Origin: Xanthobacteraceae bacterium
Lineage (GTDB): Bacteria > Pseudomonadota > Alphaproteobacteria > Rhizobiales > Xanthobacteraceae
Length of the DNA: 64,000 nucleotides
NCBI GenBank assembly: GCA_004297465.1
Contig: SCUB01000007.1
Coordinates: forward strand, 124,001 to 188,000
Direction of reading: 5' to 3'
Shown in pieces: positions 7,713 through 16,934 of this stretch. The position numbers and the translations under genes are program-made. Each line of letters opens with the position of its first letter. Within the stretch, counting starts at the first letter, position 1. A model generated the notes under the pieces. That model saw only the letters and a program-made list of their open reading frames with translations. It searched no databases and was not told the DNA's origin.

Positions 7713-8612
7713 ATGGCCCGCGCTGCTGCACTGCCCGTTCTCGTCAATGAAGATGGCCTGTCGCGTTACCTCGCCGAAATCCGCCGGTTTCCGATGCTGG
7801 AGCCGCAGGAGGAATACATGCTCGCCAAAAGCTGGCGCGAGCATGGTGATCGTGATGCGGCGCACAAGCTCGTCACCAGCCACCTGCGTCTCGTGGCCAA
7901 GATCGCCATGGGCTATCGCGGCTACGGCCTGCCGATCGGCGAAGTGGTGTCGGAAGGCAATGTCGGCCTGATGCAGGCCGTCAAACGCTTCGAGCCCGAG
8001 AAGGGTTTCCGGCTCGCCACCTACGCGATGTGGTGGATCAAGGCCGCCATTCAGGAATACATCCTGCGCTCGTGGTCGCTGGTGAAGATGGGCACCACCG
8101 CCAACCAGAAGAAGCTGTTCTTCAACCTGCGCAAGGCCAAGAGCAAGATTTCCGCGCTCGAGGACGGCGATCTGCGGCCCGATCAGGTCAAGCTGATCGC
8201 CAAGCGGCTCGGCGTCACCGAGACCGACGTCATCGACATGAACCGCCGGCTCAGTGGCGACGCCTCGCTCAATGCCCCGATCCGCGATGACGGCGAATCC
8301 GGCGAATGGCAGGACTGGCTGGTCGACGACAGCGCCAGCCAGGAAACCATGCTGGCAGAGCACGAGGAGTACGACAGCCGCCGCAAGGCGCTGGTCGATG
8401 CGCTCGGCGTCCTCAATGCACGCGAACGGCGCATCTTCGAGGCGCGCCGGCTCGCCGACGAGCCGATGACGCTTGAAGACCTCGCCTCCGAATTCGGCGT
8501 TTCGCGCGAGCGCGTACGCCAGATCGAGGTGCGCGCCTTCGAAAAGGTGCAGGCCGCGGTGAAGTCGCGCATCGCGCACGACCAGAGCGCCGCACTGACG
8601 GCATCGCCATAA
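7713..8612 (+). CDS. rpoH: RNA polymerase heat-shock sigma factor RpoH (sigma-32)
   Basis: This 299-residue sigma factor directs transcription of heat-shock genes. Region 2 is complete (EVVSEGNVGLMQAVKRFEPE and the promoter-melting FRLATYAMWWIKAAIQEYIL). The RpoH-specific box (NQKKLFFNLRK) follows, and region 4 ends in a helix-turn-helix (LASEFGVSRERVRQIE). ATG 7713 has GGAGGG six bases upstream; the frame is open 5' but only in the leader. The 222-base gap after rluD should hold its promoter; I could not pick a convincing hexamer pair. A strong hairpin terminator lies 20 bases downstream. Confidence 0.96.
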   Translation: MARAAALPVLVNEDGLSRYLAEIRRFPMLEPQEEYMLAKSWREHGDRDAAHKLVTSHLRLVAKIAMGYRGYGLPIGEVVSEGNVGLMQAVKRFEPEKGFRLATYAMWWIKAAIQEYILRSWSLVKMGTTANQKKLFFNLRKAKSKISALEDGDLRPDQVKLIAKRLGVTETDVIDMNRRLSGDASLNAPIRDDGESGEWQDWLVDDSASQETMLAEHEEYDSRRKALVDALGVLNARERRIFEARRLADEPMTLEDLASEFGVSRERVRQIEVRAFEKVQAAVKSRIAHDQSAALTASP

Positions 8613-8632
8613 TCATTTGACGACTTCAAAAC

Positions 8633-8662
8633 AAAAAGCCGGCGCGAACCGCCGGCTTTTTT
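8633..8662 (+). terminator. intrinsic terminator after rpoH, likely bidirectional
   Basis: The arms AGCCGGCG and CGCCGGCT pair around a CGAAC loop, with a run of A on the left and a run of six T on the right. It lies between convergent genes rpoH and the 8695-10152 gene and could end both transcripts. Confidence 0.9.
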
Positions 8663-8694
8663 CATTTTCGGGCCGCTCGCCGGAATTGTTCGCC

Positions 8695-10152
8695 CTACTG
8701 CTTCCAGATCATGAAGGCGTCGGCGAAGGCGCGTTCGCCGGGCGAACCCTTCTCGATGGCGAGGATGGCGCGGCGCTGGTTGGTGTAAACGATCGGCACG
8801 TCGAACCACGGCCGTTCCTTGAGCAGCATGATGTTGCGCTGGCGGTCGGCCTCGACATTGGACAGGCCGATCAGGAAAAAGCCGTCGGTGACCTTGACGG
8901 CAAGCCCGGCGAGCGGCGTGCCGCGGGTCTGCTCGTTCTGTTTCATCAGCACGCCGGGCACGTTGCCGACGCTGCCGCCATCTGGCATCACGAACGCCAG
9001 TTCGACGGTGTGGCTCGCCGGCAGCGTCTGATCGGTGTTGCGCCGGATCGACAGCGTCAGCTTGATCTTGCGGTCGGGAATTTCGACGTCGGCGCGGATC
9101 GCGTAGTCCTGCGGCTGGCCGGCCGGCGTCGTCACCGGCTCGGTGCGCCAGATCACGGAGCCGACATACTGCTTGCCCTGCGGCTCGCCGGGATCCTCCT
9201 CGTACAGCACCACGCGTTGCGCCACCGGCGCCACCTGCTGCGACGAGGCAGGCTGGCCAACGCGGTCGGAGATCTTCGGCTGGGTGGCGGGCGCGGCATC
9301 CTTGGGCGCTTCCACGGTGGCCGGCCCGCCAAAGCCTTTCATCCAGGCCGACATGCGTGGCCATGCCAGCACCGCCGCCACGCCCAATAGCACCACGACG
9401 GCAGCCCCAATGGCGAGCCGGATGACGCGCGGATTGAAAATGCGGGCGCGCGCATGCGCCTCGGCCACGCTCTGCGCCGGCCGGCGCGGCCGCTCCGCTT
9501 CCTCGATGGATTCATCGTAGCTGTAGGGAAGGTCGTGGTTCGGCGCGGCGCCGCGCTCTTCCATGCTGGGTTCTAGGCGGTCGAATTCCGGCGTCGGCGA
9601 CGGCACCTCGGAATAGGTCTTGCGCGCGGAACGGTTGGCCTGCGCGGCGGCGCGGCCGAGATGTTCGGCATCGGCGACGACGTCGCGGAACCCGCGCCGG
9701 CTCTGCTCGGCGAGCGAGGGACGTTCGCCCGGCGGATGACGCGGCGCCGGGCCGGCGTCCTGGCGCGGCGGCACGGGCCGCTGCGAATTCGGGCGCGGCG
9801 ATGGGCGCACGTCGCGCCCGCCATTGTCTCCGGGACCCGCCCCGTGCTCCGGGCCGGGACGCGGCGTGGCCACGGGCGGACGGGCCGATTCCGGCGGGCG
9901 GGGCCGCACCGGCGGCTCCGCGGCGGCGGGGCGCCGCGCTCGCTGCGCGGCTTCCGATTCGACCCTGCGGATCACCTCTTCGAGCGCCAGGCGCTCGCGC
10001 GTGATGTCGGATTCGCTCAGCGCCGGTGCGACGCTGCGCAACTGCCCGATCAGCGCCGTGCGCGCCCGTTCGTACAGCGCGCGCCGATTCTCGCCCGAAT
10101 TGATCTCCAATCCGGCAACGGCGCGAGCTATGAGCGGGTAATAATCAGCCAT
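8695..10152 (-). CDS. conserved membrane protein of unknown function with long Pro/Arg-rich linker
   Basis: This 485-residue protein starts at the ATG giving MADYYPLIARAV. Residues 1-85 are a helical domain (EINSGENRRALYERARTAL). A long low-complexity Pro/Arg/Gly-rich region follows (about 85-250), then a single membrane helix near residue 265 (LAIGAAVVVLLGVAAVLAW), and a C-terminal extracytoplasmic domain of about 180 residues (VGSVIWRTEPV, ELAFVMPDGG, AFADAFMIWKQ). This resembles a conserved hypothetical of Bradyrhizobium relatives; no function is known to me. It is convergent with rpoH and lies 37 bases downstream of purA on the same strand. Confidence 0.7.
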   Translation of the reverse strand: MADYYPLIARAVAGLEINSGENRRALYERARTALIGQLRSVAPALSESDITRERLALEEVIRRVESEAAQRARRPAAAEPPVRPRPPESARPPVATPRPGPEHGAGPGDNGGRDVRPSPRPNSQRPVPPRQDAGPAPRHPPGERPSLAEQSRRGFRDVVADAEHLGRAAAQANRSARKTYSEVPSPTPEFDRLEPSMEERGAAPNHDLPYSYDESIEEAERPRRPAQSVAEAHARARIFNPRVIRLAIGAAVVVLLGVAAVLAWPRMSAWMKGFGGPATVEAPKDAAPATQPKISDRVGQPASSQQVAPVAQRVVLYEEDPGEPQGKQYVGSVIWRTEPVTTPAGQPQDYAIRADVEIPDRKIKLTLSIRRNTDQTLPASHTVELAFVMPDGGSVGNVPGVLMKQNEQTRGTPLAGLAVKVTDGFFLIGLSNVEADRQRNIMLLKERPWFDVPIVYTNQRRAILAIEKGSPGERAFADAFMIWKQ

Positions 10153-10189
10153 CGGCGTCCAATCTGAATGATTCGCGAGCGGTAATCTC

Positions 10190-11482
10190 TCAGGTCTCGA
10201 ATGGATTTTGCACCAGGATGGTATCCTCGCGCTCGGGGCTGGTCGACAGCAAGGCAATCGGGCAGCCCACCAGTTCCTCGATGCGGCGGACATATTTGAT
10301 CGCCTGCGCCGGCAACTGCGCCCACGACCGGGCATTGGCGGTCGGCGCCTGCCAGCCCTCGATGGTCTCATAGATCGGCTCGACGCGCGCCTGCGCGCCC
10401 TCGCCGGCCGGCAGGTGGTCGATCTCCTTGCCGTCGAGGCGGTAACCGACGCACACTTGGATGGTGTCGAAGCCGTCGAGGATGTCGAGCTTGGTCAGCG
10501 CCAGACCGTTGATGCCGCTGGTGCGCACCGTCTGACGCACCAGTACGGCGTCGAACCAGCCGCAGCGACGCCGCCGCCCGGTCACGGTGCCGAACTCGCG
10601 GCCGCGGTCGCCGATCAGGCGGCCGATGTCGTTGTCCTGCTCGGTGGGAAACGGGCCCTGCCCGACCCGCGTGGTGTAGGCCTTGCAGATGCCCAGCACA
10701 TAGCCGACCGCGCCGGGACCGAGCCCGGTGCCGGTGGCCGCCTGCGCCGCCACGGTATTGGACGAGGTGACGTAGGGATAGGTGCCGTGATCGATATCGA
10801 GCAGCGCGCCCTGCGCGCCCTCGAACAGGATGCGCTTGCCCTCGCGGCGGCGGTGGTCGAGCAAATCCCACACCGTGTCGGCATAGGGCAGAAGCCGCGG
10901 CGCCAGTGCTGTCAGTTCGTCGTGCAATGCCTTGCCATCGACCTCCGCGATGCCAAGCCCCCGCCGTAGCGCATTATGATGGGACAGCAAGCGGTCAATC
11001 TTGTGGCCGAGGGCAGGCAAATCGGCGAGATCCATCAGGCGGATGGCGCGGCGGCCGACCTTGTCCTCATAGGCCGGGCCGATGCCGCGCCGCGTCGTGC
11101 CGATGGCGGTGGCTGCGCTGGCCGACTCGCGGATGCCGTCGAGTTCGCGGTGCAGCGGCAGGATCAGCGTGACGTTCTCGGCGATGCGCAGCGAGGCCGG
11201 CGTCACCGCGACGCCCTGGCCGGCGAGCCGGCTGATCTCGTCGAGCAGCGCCTGCGGATCGAGCACCACGCCGTTGCCGATCACCGACAGCTTGCCGGAC
11301 CGCAGCACGCCCGAGGGCAGCAGCGACAGCTTGTAGGTGGCCCCGTTGATGACCAGCGTGTGTCCGGCGTTATGGCCGCCCTGGAAGCGGGCGACGATAT
11401 CCGCCTGCTCCGACAACCAGTCGACAATCTTGCCTTTTCCCTCGTCGCCCCACTGGGCGCCGACCACAACGACATTGGCCAT
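10190..11482 (-). CDS. purA: adenylosuccinate synthetase
   Basis: This 430-residue, full-length enzyme makes adenylosuccinate from IMP, aspartate and GTP, the first committed step to AMP. The N-terminal GTP-binding loop [13 protein letters not shown] (residues 10-22) includes the catalytic Asp and His region (GHNAGHT). The IMP-binding [13 protein letters not shown] and the C-terminal LTKLDILDG guanine site are all intact. ATG 11482 gives the family-standard [10 protein letters not shown]; longer in-frame extensions are ignored. Confidence 0.97.
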   Translation of the reverse strand: MANVVVVGAQWGDEGKGKIVDWLSEQADIVARFQGGHNAGHTLVINGATYKLSLLPSGVLRSGKLSVIGNGVVLDPQALLDEISRLAGQGVAVTPASLRIAENVTLILPLHRELDGIRESASAATAIGTTRRGIGPAYEDKVGRRAIRLMDLADLPALGHKIDRLLSHHNALRRGLGIAEVDGKALHDELTALAPRLLPYADTVWDLLDHRRREGKRILFEGAQGALLDIDHGTYPYVTSSNTVAAQAATGTGLGPGAVGYVLGICKAYTTRVGQGPFPTEQDNDIGRLIGDRGREFGTVTGRRRRCGWFDAVLVRQTVRTSGINGLALTKLDILDGFDTIQVCVGYRLDGKEIDHLPAGEGAQARVEPIYETIEGWQAPTANARSWAQLPAQAIKYVRRIEELVGCPIALLSTSPEREDTILVQNPFET

Positions 11483-11805
11483 TCCGGATATTCCCCTGCA
11501 ACCCGCGCCCCGCAGCCTGAAGCCCGGATAGGGTGATTTCGCTTTTCCTGGGTGCCCGGCTCCGAGGCAGAGCCGCCCACGAGGCGCAAAAAGGCTTCCT
11601 CCCGATAATGGATGACGCCTTCCGACGCAAGCCATGGTGGAGCGGAATAAGCCTAAAACATCGGACAAACGATTGATTTATCCGGCAAATCTCCCTAGAG
11701 GCTGGTCCACCTCAGGTTGCAATAGGCAGCCAGGCGCAGTAAAGCCGCCCGCGATCCGTTTTTTTCGGATCTTCCATTGTCCACGAGGCTCACGAGGTTC
11801 GCCGG
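11483..11805. other. intergenic region between purA and the DMT gene
   Basis: This 323-base divergent region must hold the promoters of purA and the DMT transporter gene. It contains a small hairpin (GGCTC/GAGCC near 11561) and another with a poly-T loop (GATCCG at 11753-11758, CGGATC at 11766-11771). No convincing gene or riboswitch is visible. Confidence 0.5.
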
Positions 11806-12738
11806 ATGCCGCCGTCGCCGTCCCAGCCAGCGCCCCCCAACGCGCGCGGTCCGCTGGCCTGGCTCAACCGCCAGCCCTATCTGCTGCTCAGCCTGACGGC
11901 GCTGTTCTGGGCCGGCAACATCGTGGTCGGACGCCATGCCGCCGGGCATGTGCCGCCGATCGCGCTGGCCTTCCTGCGCTGGGCCGGCGCGATCGGGATC
12001 CTGCTGCCGTTCGCCTGGCCGCATCTGGTGCGCGAACGGGCCCTGATCCGCCAGCATCTCGGCACGCTCATCCTGCTGTCGGCGAGCGGCATCGCCGTCT
12101 ATCAGGTCATTTCCTACGGCGCGCTCGCCTACACCCAGGCGATCAACGGCCTGCTGATCCAGTCGTCGGGACCGCTGTTCATCGCGCTGTGGGCGCTGGT
12201 GCTGTTCGGCGCCCGATTGACGCTGGCGCAGGCGTTCGGCATCGCGCTGTCGCTCACCGGCGTGCTGGTCATCGTGCTGCGCGGCGACCTCGCCACCGTC
12301 CGCACCCTCACCCTCAATCCGGGCGATGTCTGGTTCCTGATCGGGATGATCGTGTTCGGGTTCTATTCGGCGCTGCGACGCCCGCCGTTACACCTGATGT
12401 CGGTGCTCACCGTCACGGCGGCGCTCGGCGCGCTCATGCTGCTGCCGCTGTTCATCTGGGACATCGCCAACGGCGCGCGGCTGCATGCCGACCTGTCCAC
12501 CGTCGCGACCCTGGTCTACGTCGCGACCATGCCCTCGGCGCTGGCCTACCTGTTCTTCAACCGCGGCGTCGAACTGATCGGCCCCAACCGCGCCGCGCCG
12601 TTCTTTCATCTGCAGCCGGTGTTCGGCTCGGTGCTCGCCATGATCTTCCTGAACGAGACGCTGCAGCTGTTCCATCTGATCGGCTATGTGCTGGTGCTCG
12701 CCGGCATCGCGATCGCCGCGCGCAGCAGGGCGCACTGA
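11806..12738 (+). CDS. EamA/DMT superfamily transporter
   Basis: This 310-residue protein has ten predicted membrane helices in two EamA repeats (the first begins LSLTALFWAGNIVVGRH, the second near GDVWFLIGMIVFGFYSAL). The end PVFGSVLAMIFLNETL is the typical closing motif of the second repeat. DMT proteins are drug/metabolite exporters with substrates that cannot be read from sequence. The start codon is not fixed by a strong ribosome site. It is convergent with serA across a hairpin-containing 62-base gap. Confidence 0.88.
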   Translation: MPPSPSQPAPPNARGPLAWLNRQPYLLLSLTALFWAGNIVVGRHAAGHVPPIALAFLRWAGAIGILLPFAWPHLVRERALIRQHLGTLILLSASGIAVYQVISYGALAYTQAINGLLIQSSGPLFIALWALVLFGARLTLAQAFGIALSLTGVLVIVLRGDLATVRTLTLNPGDVWFLIGMIVFGFYSALRRPPLHLMSVLTVTAALGALMLLPLFIWDIANGARLHADLSTVATLVYVATMPSALAYLFFNRGVELIGPNRAAPFFHLQPVFGSVLAMIFLNETLQLFHLIGYVLVLAGIAIAARSRAH

Positions 12739-12755
12739 CCCTCCCGCCAAAGACA

Positions 12756-12787
12756 CCGGCGCGGGAGAACCCGCTCTCCCGCGCCGG
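12756..12787. terminator. GC-rich hairpin between convergent DMT and serA genes
   Basis: The arms CCGGCGCGGGAG and CTCCCGCGCCGG (12 bp, perfect) flank an 8-base loop. There is no T-run on either side, so it may be a rho-assisted end or an RNA-stabilising hairpin serving both genes. Confidence 0.6.
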
Positions 12788-12800
12788 ATGTCAGTTGAGC

Positions 12801-14390
12801 CTAGAACTTGAGCGCCTTGGCCTGTTTCACATGCGGCAGCGCCACCACCTTGGCGAGCACCTCGGGGGGCACCACGCCGTCGACCTCGACCAGCGCAATG
12901 GCGTCGCCGCCGGGCTTGTTGCGGCCGAGGTGGAAGGTGGCGATGTTGATGCTGGCGTCGCCGAGCAGGCTGGCGAACCGGCCGATGAAGCCCGGCTTGT
13001 CCTCGTTGGTAACGTAGATCATCGACGGGCCGAACTCGGCGTCGACGCGGAAGCCCTTGATGTCGACGAGGCGCGGGCGGCCGTCGGCATAGACCGTGCC
13101 CGACACCGAGCGCGTCTGCCGCTCGGTGGCCACGGTGAGCGTGATGAGGCTTTCGTAATCGCCCTCGGCCTCGCGCGTGGTCTCTTCCACCACCATGCCG
13201 CGCTCCTTGGCGATCACCGGCGCCGACACCACGTTGATGTCGCCGAGCATCGGCCGCAACAGGCCCGACAGCATCGCCGAGGTGAGCGCCTTGATCTTCA
13301 TCTGCGCGACATCGCCCTGATAGGTGATCTGCAGCTTGACGATGCCGGTCTCGGTGAGCTGGCCGGCGAACGAGCCGAGCTTCTCGGCGAGCGCCACGAA
13401 CGGCTTGAGCTTCGGCGCCTCCTCGGCGCTGATCGAGGGAAAGTTGACCGCGTTGGAGATGGCGCCCGACAGAAGATAATCCGCCATCTGCTCGGCGACC
13501 TGCAGCGCGACGTTCTCCTGCGCCTCGGCGGTGGCGGCGCCCAGATGCGGCGTGCAGATCACGTTGGGATGGCCGAACAGCACGTTGGTCGTCGCCGGCT
13601 CCTCGGAGAACACGTCGAACGCCGCGCCCGCGACGTGCTTGGAATCGAGCGCCGCGCGCAGCGCCGCCTCGTCCACCAGCCCGCCGCGCGCGCAATTGAT
13701 GATGCGCACGCCCTTCTTGCACTTGGCGAGCGCCGCGGCGCCGATGATGTGAGCGGTCTTCTCGGTGAGCGGCGTGTGCAGGGTGATGAAATCGGCGCGC
13801 CGGAACAGGTCGTCGAGCTCGACCTTGTCGACGCCGAGGTCGCGGGCGCGCTCCGGCGACAGGAACGGATCGAAGGCGATCACCTTCATCTTCAACCCTT
13901 GCGCGCGGTCGGCGACGATCGAGCCGATGTTGCCGCAGCCGATGACGCCGAGCACCTTGCCGGTGATCTCGACGCCCATGAAGCGGTTCTTCTCCCATTT
14001 GCCGGCCTGCGTCGAGGAGTCGGCCTGCGGAATCTCGCGCGCCAGCGCCAGCATCATGGTGATGGCGTGTTCGGCGGTGGTGATGGAATTGCCGAACGGC
14101 GTGTTCATCACGATGATGCCCTTGGCCGTGGCGGCGGGAATCTCGACGTTGTCGACGCCGATGCCGGCGCGGCCGATGACCTTGAGGTTCTTGGCGTTCT
14201 CGAGGATCTTGGCCGTCACCTTGGTGGCCGAGCGGATGGCAAGGCCGTCGTAATTGCCGATGATGGCGGCGAGCTTGTCCTTGTCCTTGCCGAGCGCCGG
14301 CTGGAAATCGACCTCGATGCCGCGATCCTTGAAGATCTGCACGGCGGCGGGCGACAGGGCGTCGGAAATGAGAACTTTGGGCTTGGTCAT
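12801..14390 (-). CDS. serA: D-3-phosphoglycerate dehydrogenase (long form with ACT domain)
   Basis: This 529-residue enzyme oxidises 3-phosphoglycerate with NAD in the first step of serine synthesis. It has a split substrate domain, a Rossmann NAD site (LGVIGCGNIGSIVAD near residue 150), the active-site Arg (INCARGGLVDE) and His region (TPHLGAATAEAQENVA), then an intervening regulatory domain and a C-terminal ACT domain (EDKPGFIGRFASLLGD, the serine-feedback type). It starts at ATG 14390 (MTKPKVLISDAL). serC lies 137 bases upstream on the same strand, so the two probably share the serC leader transcript, with a palindromic repeat between them. Confidence 0.97.
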   Translation of the reverse strand: MTKPKVLISDALSPAAVQIFKDRGIEVDFQPALGKDKDKLAAIIGNYDGLAIRSATKVTAKILENAKNLKVIGRAGIGVDNVEIPAATAKGIIVMNTPFGNSITTAEHAITMMLALAREIPQADSSTQAGKWEKNRFMGVEITGKVLGVIGCGNIGSIVADRAQGLKMKVIAFDPFLSPERARDLGVDKVELDDLFRRADFITLHTPLTEKTAHIIGAAALAKCKKGVRIINCARGGLVDEAALRAALDSKHVAGAAFDVFSEEPATTNVLFGHPNVICTPHLGAATAEAQENVALQVAEQMADYLLSGAISNAVNFPSISAEEAPKLKPFVALAEKLGSFAGQLTETGIVKLQITYQGDVAQMKIKALTSAMLSGLLRPMLGDINVVSAPVIAKERGMVVEETTREAEGDYESLITLTVATERQTRSVSGTVYADGRPRLVDIKGFRVDAEFGPSMIYVTNEDKPGFIGRFASLLGDASINIATFHLGRNKPGGDAIALVEVDGVVPPEVLAKVVALPHVKQAKALKF

Positions 14391-14426
14391 GAGATGATCC
14401 GTTGAGGCTGAATGCATTTGCCTGGG

Positions 14427-14494
14427 CGTCACCCGCGGGCTCGACCCGCGGGTCCATCTGTCTTGATGGATGGCCGGGTCAGGCCCGGCCATGA
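14427..14494. repeat. REP-like palindromic element between serC and serA
   Basis: Two palindromes stand side by side: ACCCGCGGG repeated around CTCG, then GGCCGGG / CCCGGCC around TCAGG, with TGGATGG in the junction. The pattern recurs at 46.3, 60.0 and 62.7 kb, always between genes. Confidence 0.75.
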
Positions 14495-14527
14495 CGATTG
14501 AACGTGACGATTGAGCGTAGCGAGAAA

Positions 14528-15700
14528 CTACGCTGCCTTTGACGACGCGGACTTGGTCTCGGCGAAAGCCCAGTCGAGCCATTGCGTGAGCGCGGCAACG
14601 TCGCTCGCCTCCACCGTGGCGCCGCACCAGATGCGCAGACCGGGCGGCGCATCGCGGTAGTGACCGAGATCGTAGCCGGCGCCTTCCTTCTCGATGGCTC
14701 CGACCAGCGCCTTGGCGAACGCGGCCTGCGCGTCGGCGGGCAGCGCCGTGATCGCCGGATCGACCACCTTGAGACACACCGAGGTGTTGGAGCGGATGGC
14801 GGGATCGGTGGCGAGGAAATCCACCCACGGCGTCTTCGCCACCCAGTCGGCGACCACCCTGGTGTTGGCGTCGGCGCGCGCGATCAGCGCCTTGAGGCCG
14901 CCGATCGACTTGGCCCAGCCGAGCGCGTCGAGGTAGTCCTCGACGCACAGCATCGACGGCGTGTTGATGGTCTCGCCCTCGAAGATGCCCTCGTTGAGCT
15001 TGCCGCCCTTGGTCATGCGGAAGATCTTCGGCAGCGGCCAGGCCGGCTTGTAGCTTTCGAGCCGGGCCACGGCGCGCGGGGAAAGGATCAGCATGCCGTG
15101 CGCGGCCTCGCCGCCGAGCGCCTTCTGCCACGAGAAGGTGACGACATCGAGCTTGGCCCAGTCGAGCGCCTGCGCGAACGCCGCCGAAGTGGCGTCGCAG
15201 ATCGCCAGCCCCTCGCGGGTGGTGCTGATCCAGTCGGCGTTGGGCACGCGCACGCCGGAGGTGGTGCCGTTCCAGGTGAACACCACGTCGCTGGCCGGAT
15301 CGACCCTGGAGAGGTCGGGCAATTCGCCATACGGCGCTTTCAGCGTGGTGACGTCCTTGAGCTTGAGTTCCTTGACGATGTCGGAAACCCAGCCTTCGCC
15401 GAACGATTCCCAGGCGATGGCGGTGACCGGGCGCGGGCCCAACAGCGACCACAGCGCCATCTCGACGGCGCCGGTGTCGGAGGCCGGCACGATGCCGATC
15501 TTGTAGCCGGCCGGCACCTCGAGCACCTCGCGGGTGAGCTCGATGGCCTGCTTGAGCTTGGCCTTGCCGACCTTGGCGCGATGCGAGCGGCCGAGCGGCG
15601 CGGATTTCAGGTTTTCGGGGGACCAGCCGGGGCGCTTGGCGCAGGGGCCGGAAGAAAAGTGCGGGGTGACCGGACGCACGCCGGGCGTTGCATTCGCCAT
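14528..15700 (-). CDS. serC: phosphoserine aminotransferase
   Basis: This 390-residue PLP enzyme of the alphaproteobacterial SerC subgroup transfers an amino group from glutamate to 3-phosphohydroxypyruvate. The opening [13 protein letters not shown] is typical of this subgroup. The PLP-binding lysine lies in [15 protein letters not shown], and [18 protein letters not shown] is the conserved substrate-loop region. ATG 15700 is preceded by GGAAGGA, which sits inside a predicted hairpin of the leader. It forms an operon with serA. Confidence 0.95.
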   Translation of the reverse strand: MANATPGVRPVTPHFSSGPCAKRPGWSPENLKSAPLGRSHRAKVGKAKLKQAIELTREVLEVPAGYKIGIVPASDTGAVEMALWSLLGPRPVTAIAWESFGEGWVSDIVKELKLKDVTTLKAPYGELPDLSRVDPASDVVFTWNGTTSGVRVPNADWISTTREGLAICDATSAAFAQALDWAKLDVVTFSWQKALGGEAAHGMLILSPRAVARLESYKPAWPLPKIFRMTKGGKLNEGIFEGETINTPSMLCVEDYLDALGWAKSIGGLKALIARADANTRVVADWVAKTPWVDFLATDPAIRSNTSVCLKVVDPAITALPADAQAAFAKALVGAIEKEGAGYDLGHYRDAPPGLRIWCGATVEASDVAALTQWLDWAFAETKSASSKAA

Positions 15701-15702
15701 GA

Positions 15703-15793
15703 TAGTCTATCCTTCCAGATAGCCGCCTCTCGGTGGGGAGAGGTTTCCCGCCGGCGGAGATACACAAATGCCCGCCGGCAGGCAAGGGGTACA
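15703..15793 (-). ncRNA. probable serC RNA leader motif upstream of serC
   Basis: Read on the minus strand, the 5' leader has three successive hairpins immediately before the serC start: GCCGGCGG / CCGCCGGC, then CCTCTC / GAGAGG around CCCACC, then CTATC / GATAG whose loop and arm hold the ribosome site GGAAGG. A conserved 'serC' RNA motif with hairpins abutting the start codon is known in front of serC-serA operons in Alphaproteobacteria. Here, sequestering the ribosome site would lower serC-serA expression. Assignment to the Rfam family is from memory. Confidence 0.6.
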
Positions 15794-15933
15794 ATGATCT
15801 TTTGAAAAAATACCACCCACCCCTTTGGATGGGGTTTTGTTACAAATGGCAACACATCGGCTGGGCCGCCATCGCGGCAATCGCATTTCGCATCGTAATT
15901 TTGAGACGATTAGCGATCTTAGAATGAGGCGAT

Positions 15934-15970
15934 GTGTCGAGCGTGCACGCGCAGCGCATACGCTCGACAC
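15934..15970 (-). terminator. 11-bp inverted repeat downstream of the lux operon
   Basis: The arms GTGTCGAGCGT (15934-15944) and ACGCTCGACAC (15960-15970) are perfect complements around a 15-base loop. It lies 49 bases beyond the last gene of the luxR-luxI-orf series and could end that transcript, although no T-run follows. Confidence 0.5.
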
Positions 15971-16018
15971 CCTATGCCCGCGACTTACTCCGCACAGCGG
16001 TAACGCTCACAGCGGCCT

Positions 16019-16243
16019 TTAGAGTCTTTCCGACGCATCCGCTAGACGCTTCTGGTTTTGCGCTTCCCGGATCGAGTCTGCGAGTTGATTTACCTCATCC
16101 GTACTCACGCCATGCTGACGCATCGTTAAATCGAGCCGGGCGATCCGCAACAGGTGTGCTGAGAGCCTGTAATTCAACCGAACTGTACGCTTAATCGCCC
16201 GGTCAAGTTCGCAAATGAGAGTAGTCAATTCATTCTTTGGCAT
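16019..16243 (-). CDS. small protein of unknown function in the lux operon
   Basis: This 74-residue, highly charged, probably all-helical protein (LICELDRAIKRTVRLNYRLSAH, then a second helix near VNQLADSIREAQNQK) has no signal peptide or membrane segment. ATG 16243 is preceded by GGGGAG at seven bases, a good ribosome site, which supports it being a real gene. It follows luxI by 64 bases on the same strand. I do not recognise the family. The position suggests a link with quorum sensing, but that is inference only. Confidence 0.6.
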   Translation of the reverse strand: MPKNELTTLICELDRAIKRTVRLNYRLSAHLLRIARLDLTMRQHGVSTDEVNQLADSIREAQNQKRLADASERL

Positions 16244-16307
16244 GACATCTCCCCGCCCGCATTATTTGTGGGCTTACAGACAAAGACTGAAGCTGAAACC
16301 GCTTGCC

Positions 16308-16931
16308 CTATGCGACACTCTTCTGGCGCCGATAGCGCAGCGGGAGCACTGGTTGCCGGAACCCGCGCGCCGCCCGCATCCCGTCGATGGTGCTTTTGTT
16401 AAAGCCGAGTTGCACGGCGACAGTCGATTCCCCCTCGAACATGACGGGAAGACCAAGGGGCTTCACCTCAAACCTGTGTTGAAGAAACCGAGTAATCCAA
16501 AGCGGATGGAATTCGAGCACGATGCTGCTGATATTCCAGTCATCAGCCCATTCCAACGAGGCAAGAAGCAGGGCGGAAGAAACGTCCAGGTCACCCCGCT
16601 TTTCGCGATATGTGGGAGCCACAGAGTATCTTGACCATTCCCACACATCCGGCCCTTTGCGATAATCCTTGGCGCACAGATGATAATGCACGTCGCCTAA
16701 GAGGTGCGGTCCTGTGGTGGGGTTGATGCGAACATAGCCGGCCACTTTATTGTCGACACGCGCAATAAAATGAACCGTTGCCGGCGTGTCGAATTGGTCG
16801 ATCTCGCGCCCATCCTCGCGCCGAAGATCGTTCCAGCCCTTTTCCTCGACGAATATCTGGTGGCGATGCCTGAAAGCTTCATCAAGCAGCTTGCTTTCGC
16901 CGGGTCGCACACCTTCGATAAGCTCGATCAT
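16308..16931 (-). CDS. acyl-homoserine-lactone synthase, LuxI family (BjaI/RpaI-like)
   Basis: This 207-residue protein has the invariant LuxI residues: Arg23 and Phe27 (RHRHQIFVEEKGW), Trp33, Asp45 and Asp48 (GREIDQFDT), Arg68, Glu98 and Arg101 (WEWSRYSV). The enzyme makes an N-acyl-homoserine lactone from S-adenosylmethionine and an acyl donor. The GREIDQFDT wording and overall spacing recall BjaI and RpaI, which use acyl- or aryl-CoA instead of acyl-ACP; the donor here is not determined. It is cotranscribed with luxR 84 bases upstream. Its ribosome site GAGGGG is buried in a perfect palindrome. GC is lower than average. Confidence 0.92.
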   Translation of the reverse strand: MIELIEGVRPGESKLLDEAFRHRHQIFVEEKGWNDLRREDGREIDQFDTPATVHFIARVDNKVAGYVRINPTTGPHLLGDVHYHLCAKDYRKGPDVWEWSRYSVAPTYREKRGDLDVSSALLLASLEWADDWNISSIVLEFHPLWITRFLQHRFEVKPLGLPVMFEGESTVAVQLGFNKSTIDGMRAARGFRQPVLPLRYRRQKSVA

Positions 16932-16934
16932 GAA

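Larger units (their letters stand above)
15701..16018. other. intergenic region between lux block and serC
   Basis: Besides the serC leader, this region holds a small hairpin ACCCC/GGGGT followed by TTTTG at 15819-15838 and an 11-bp perfect inverted repeat at 15934-15970. Its left half should carry the serC promoter. No open frame with a credible start is present. Confidence 0.5.

Noticed and set aside
11634..14405. A very long plus-strand open frame across the DMT gene and antisense to serA
   Set aside because: It runs in the wrong frame through the DMT gene and opposite serA, and its translation is Arg/Ala/Gly-rich without any family pattern; it is a by-product of high GC.
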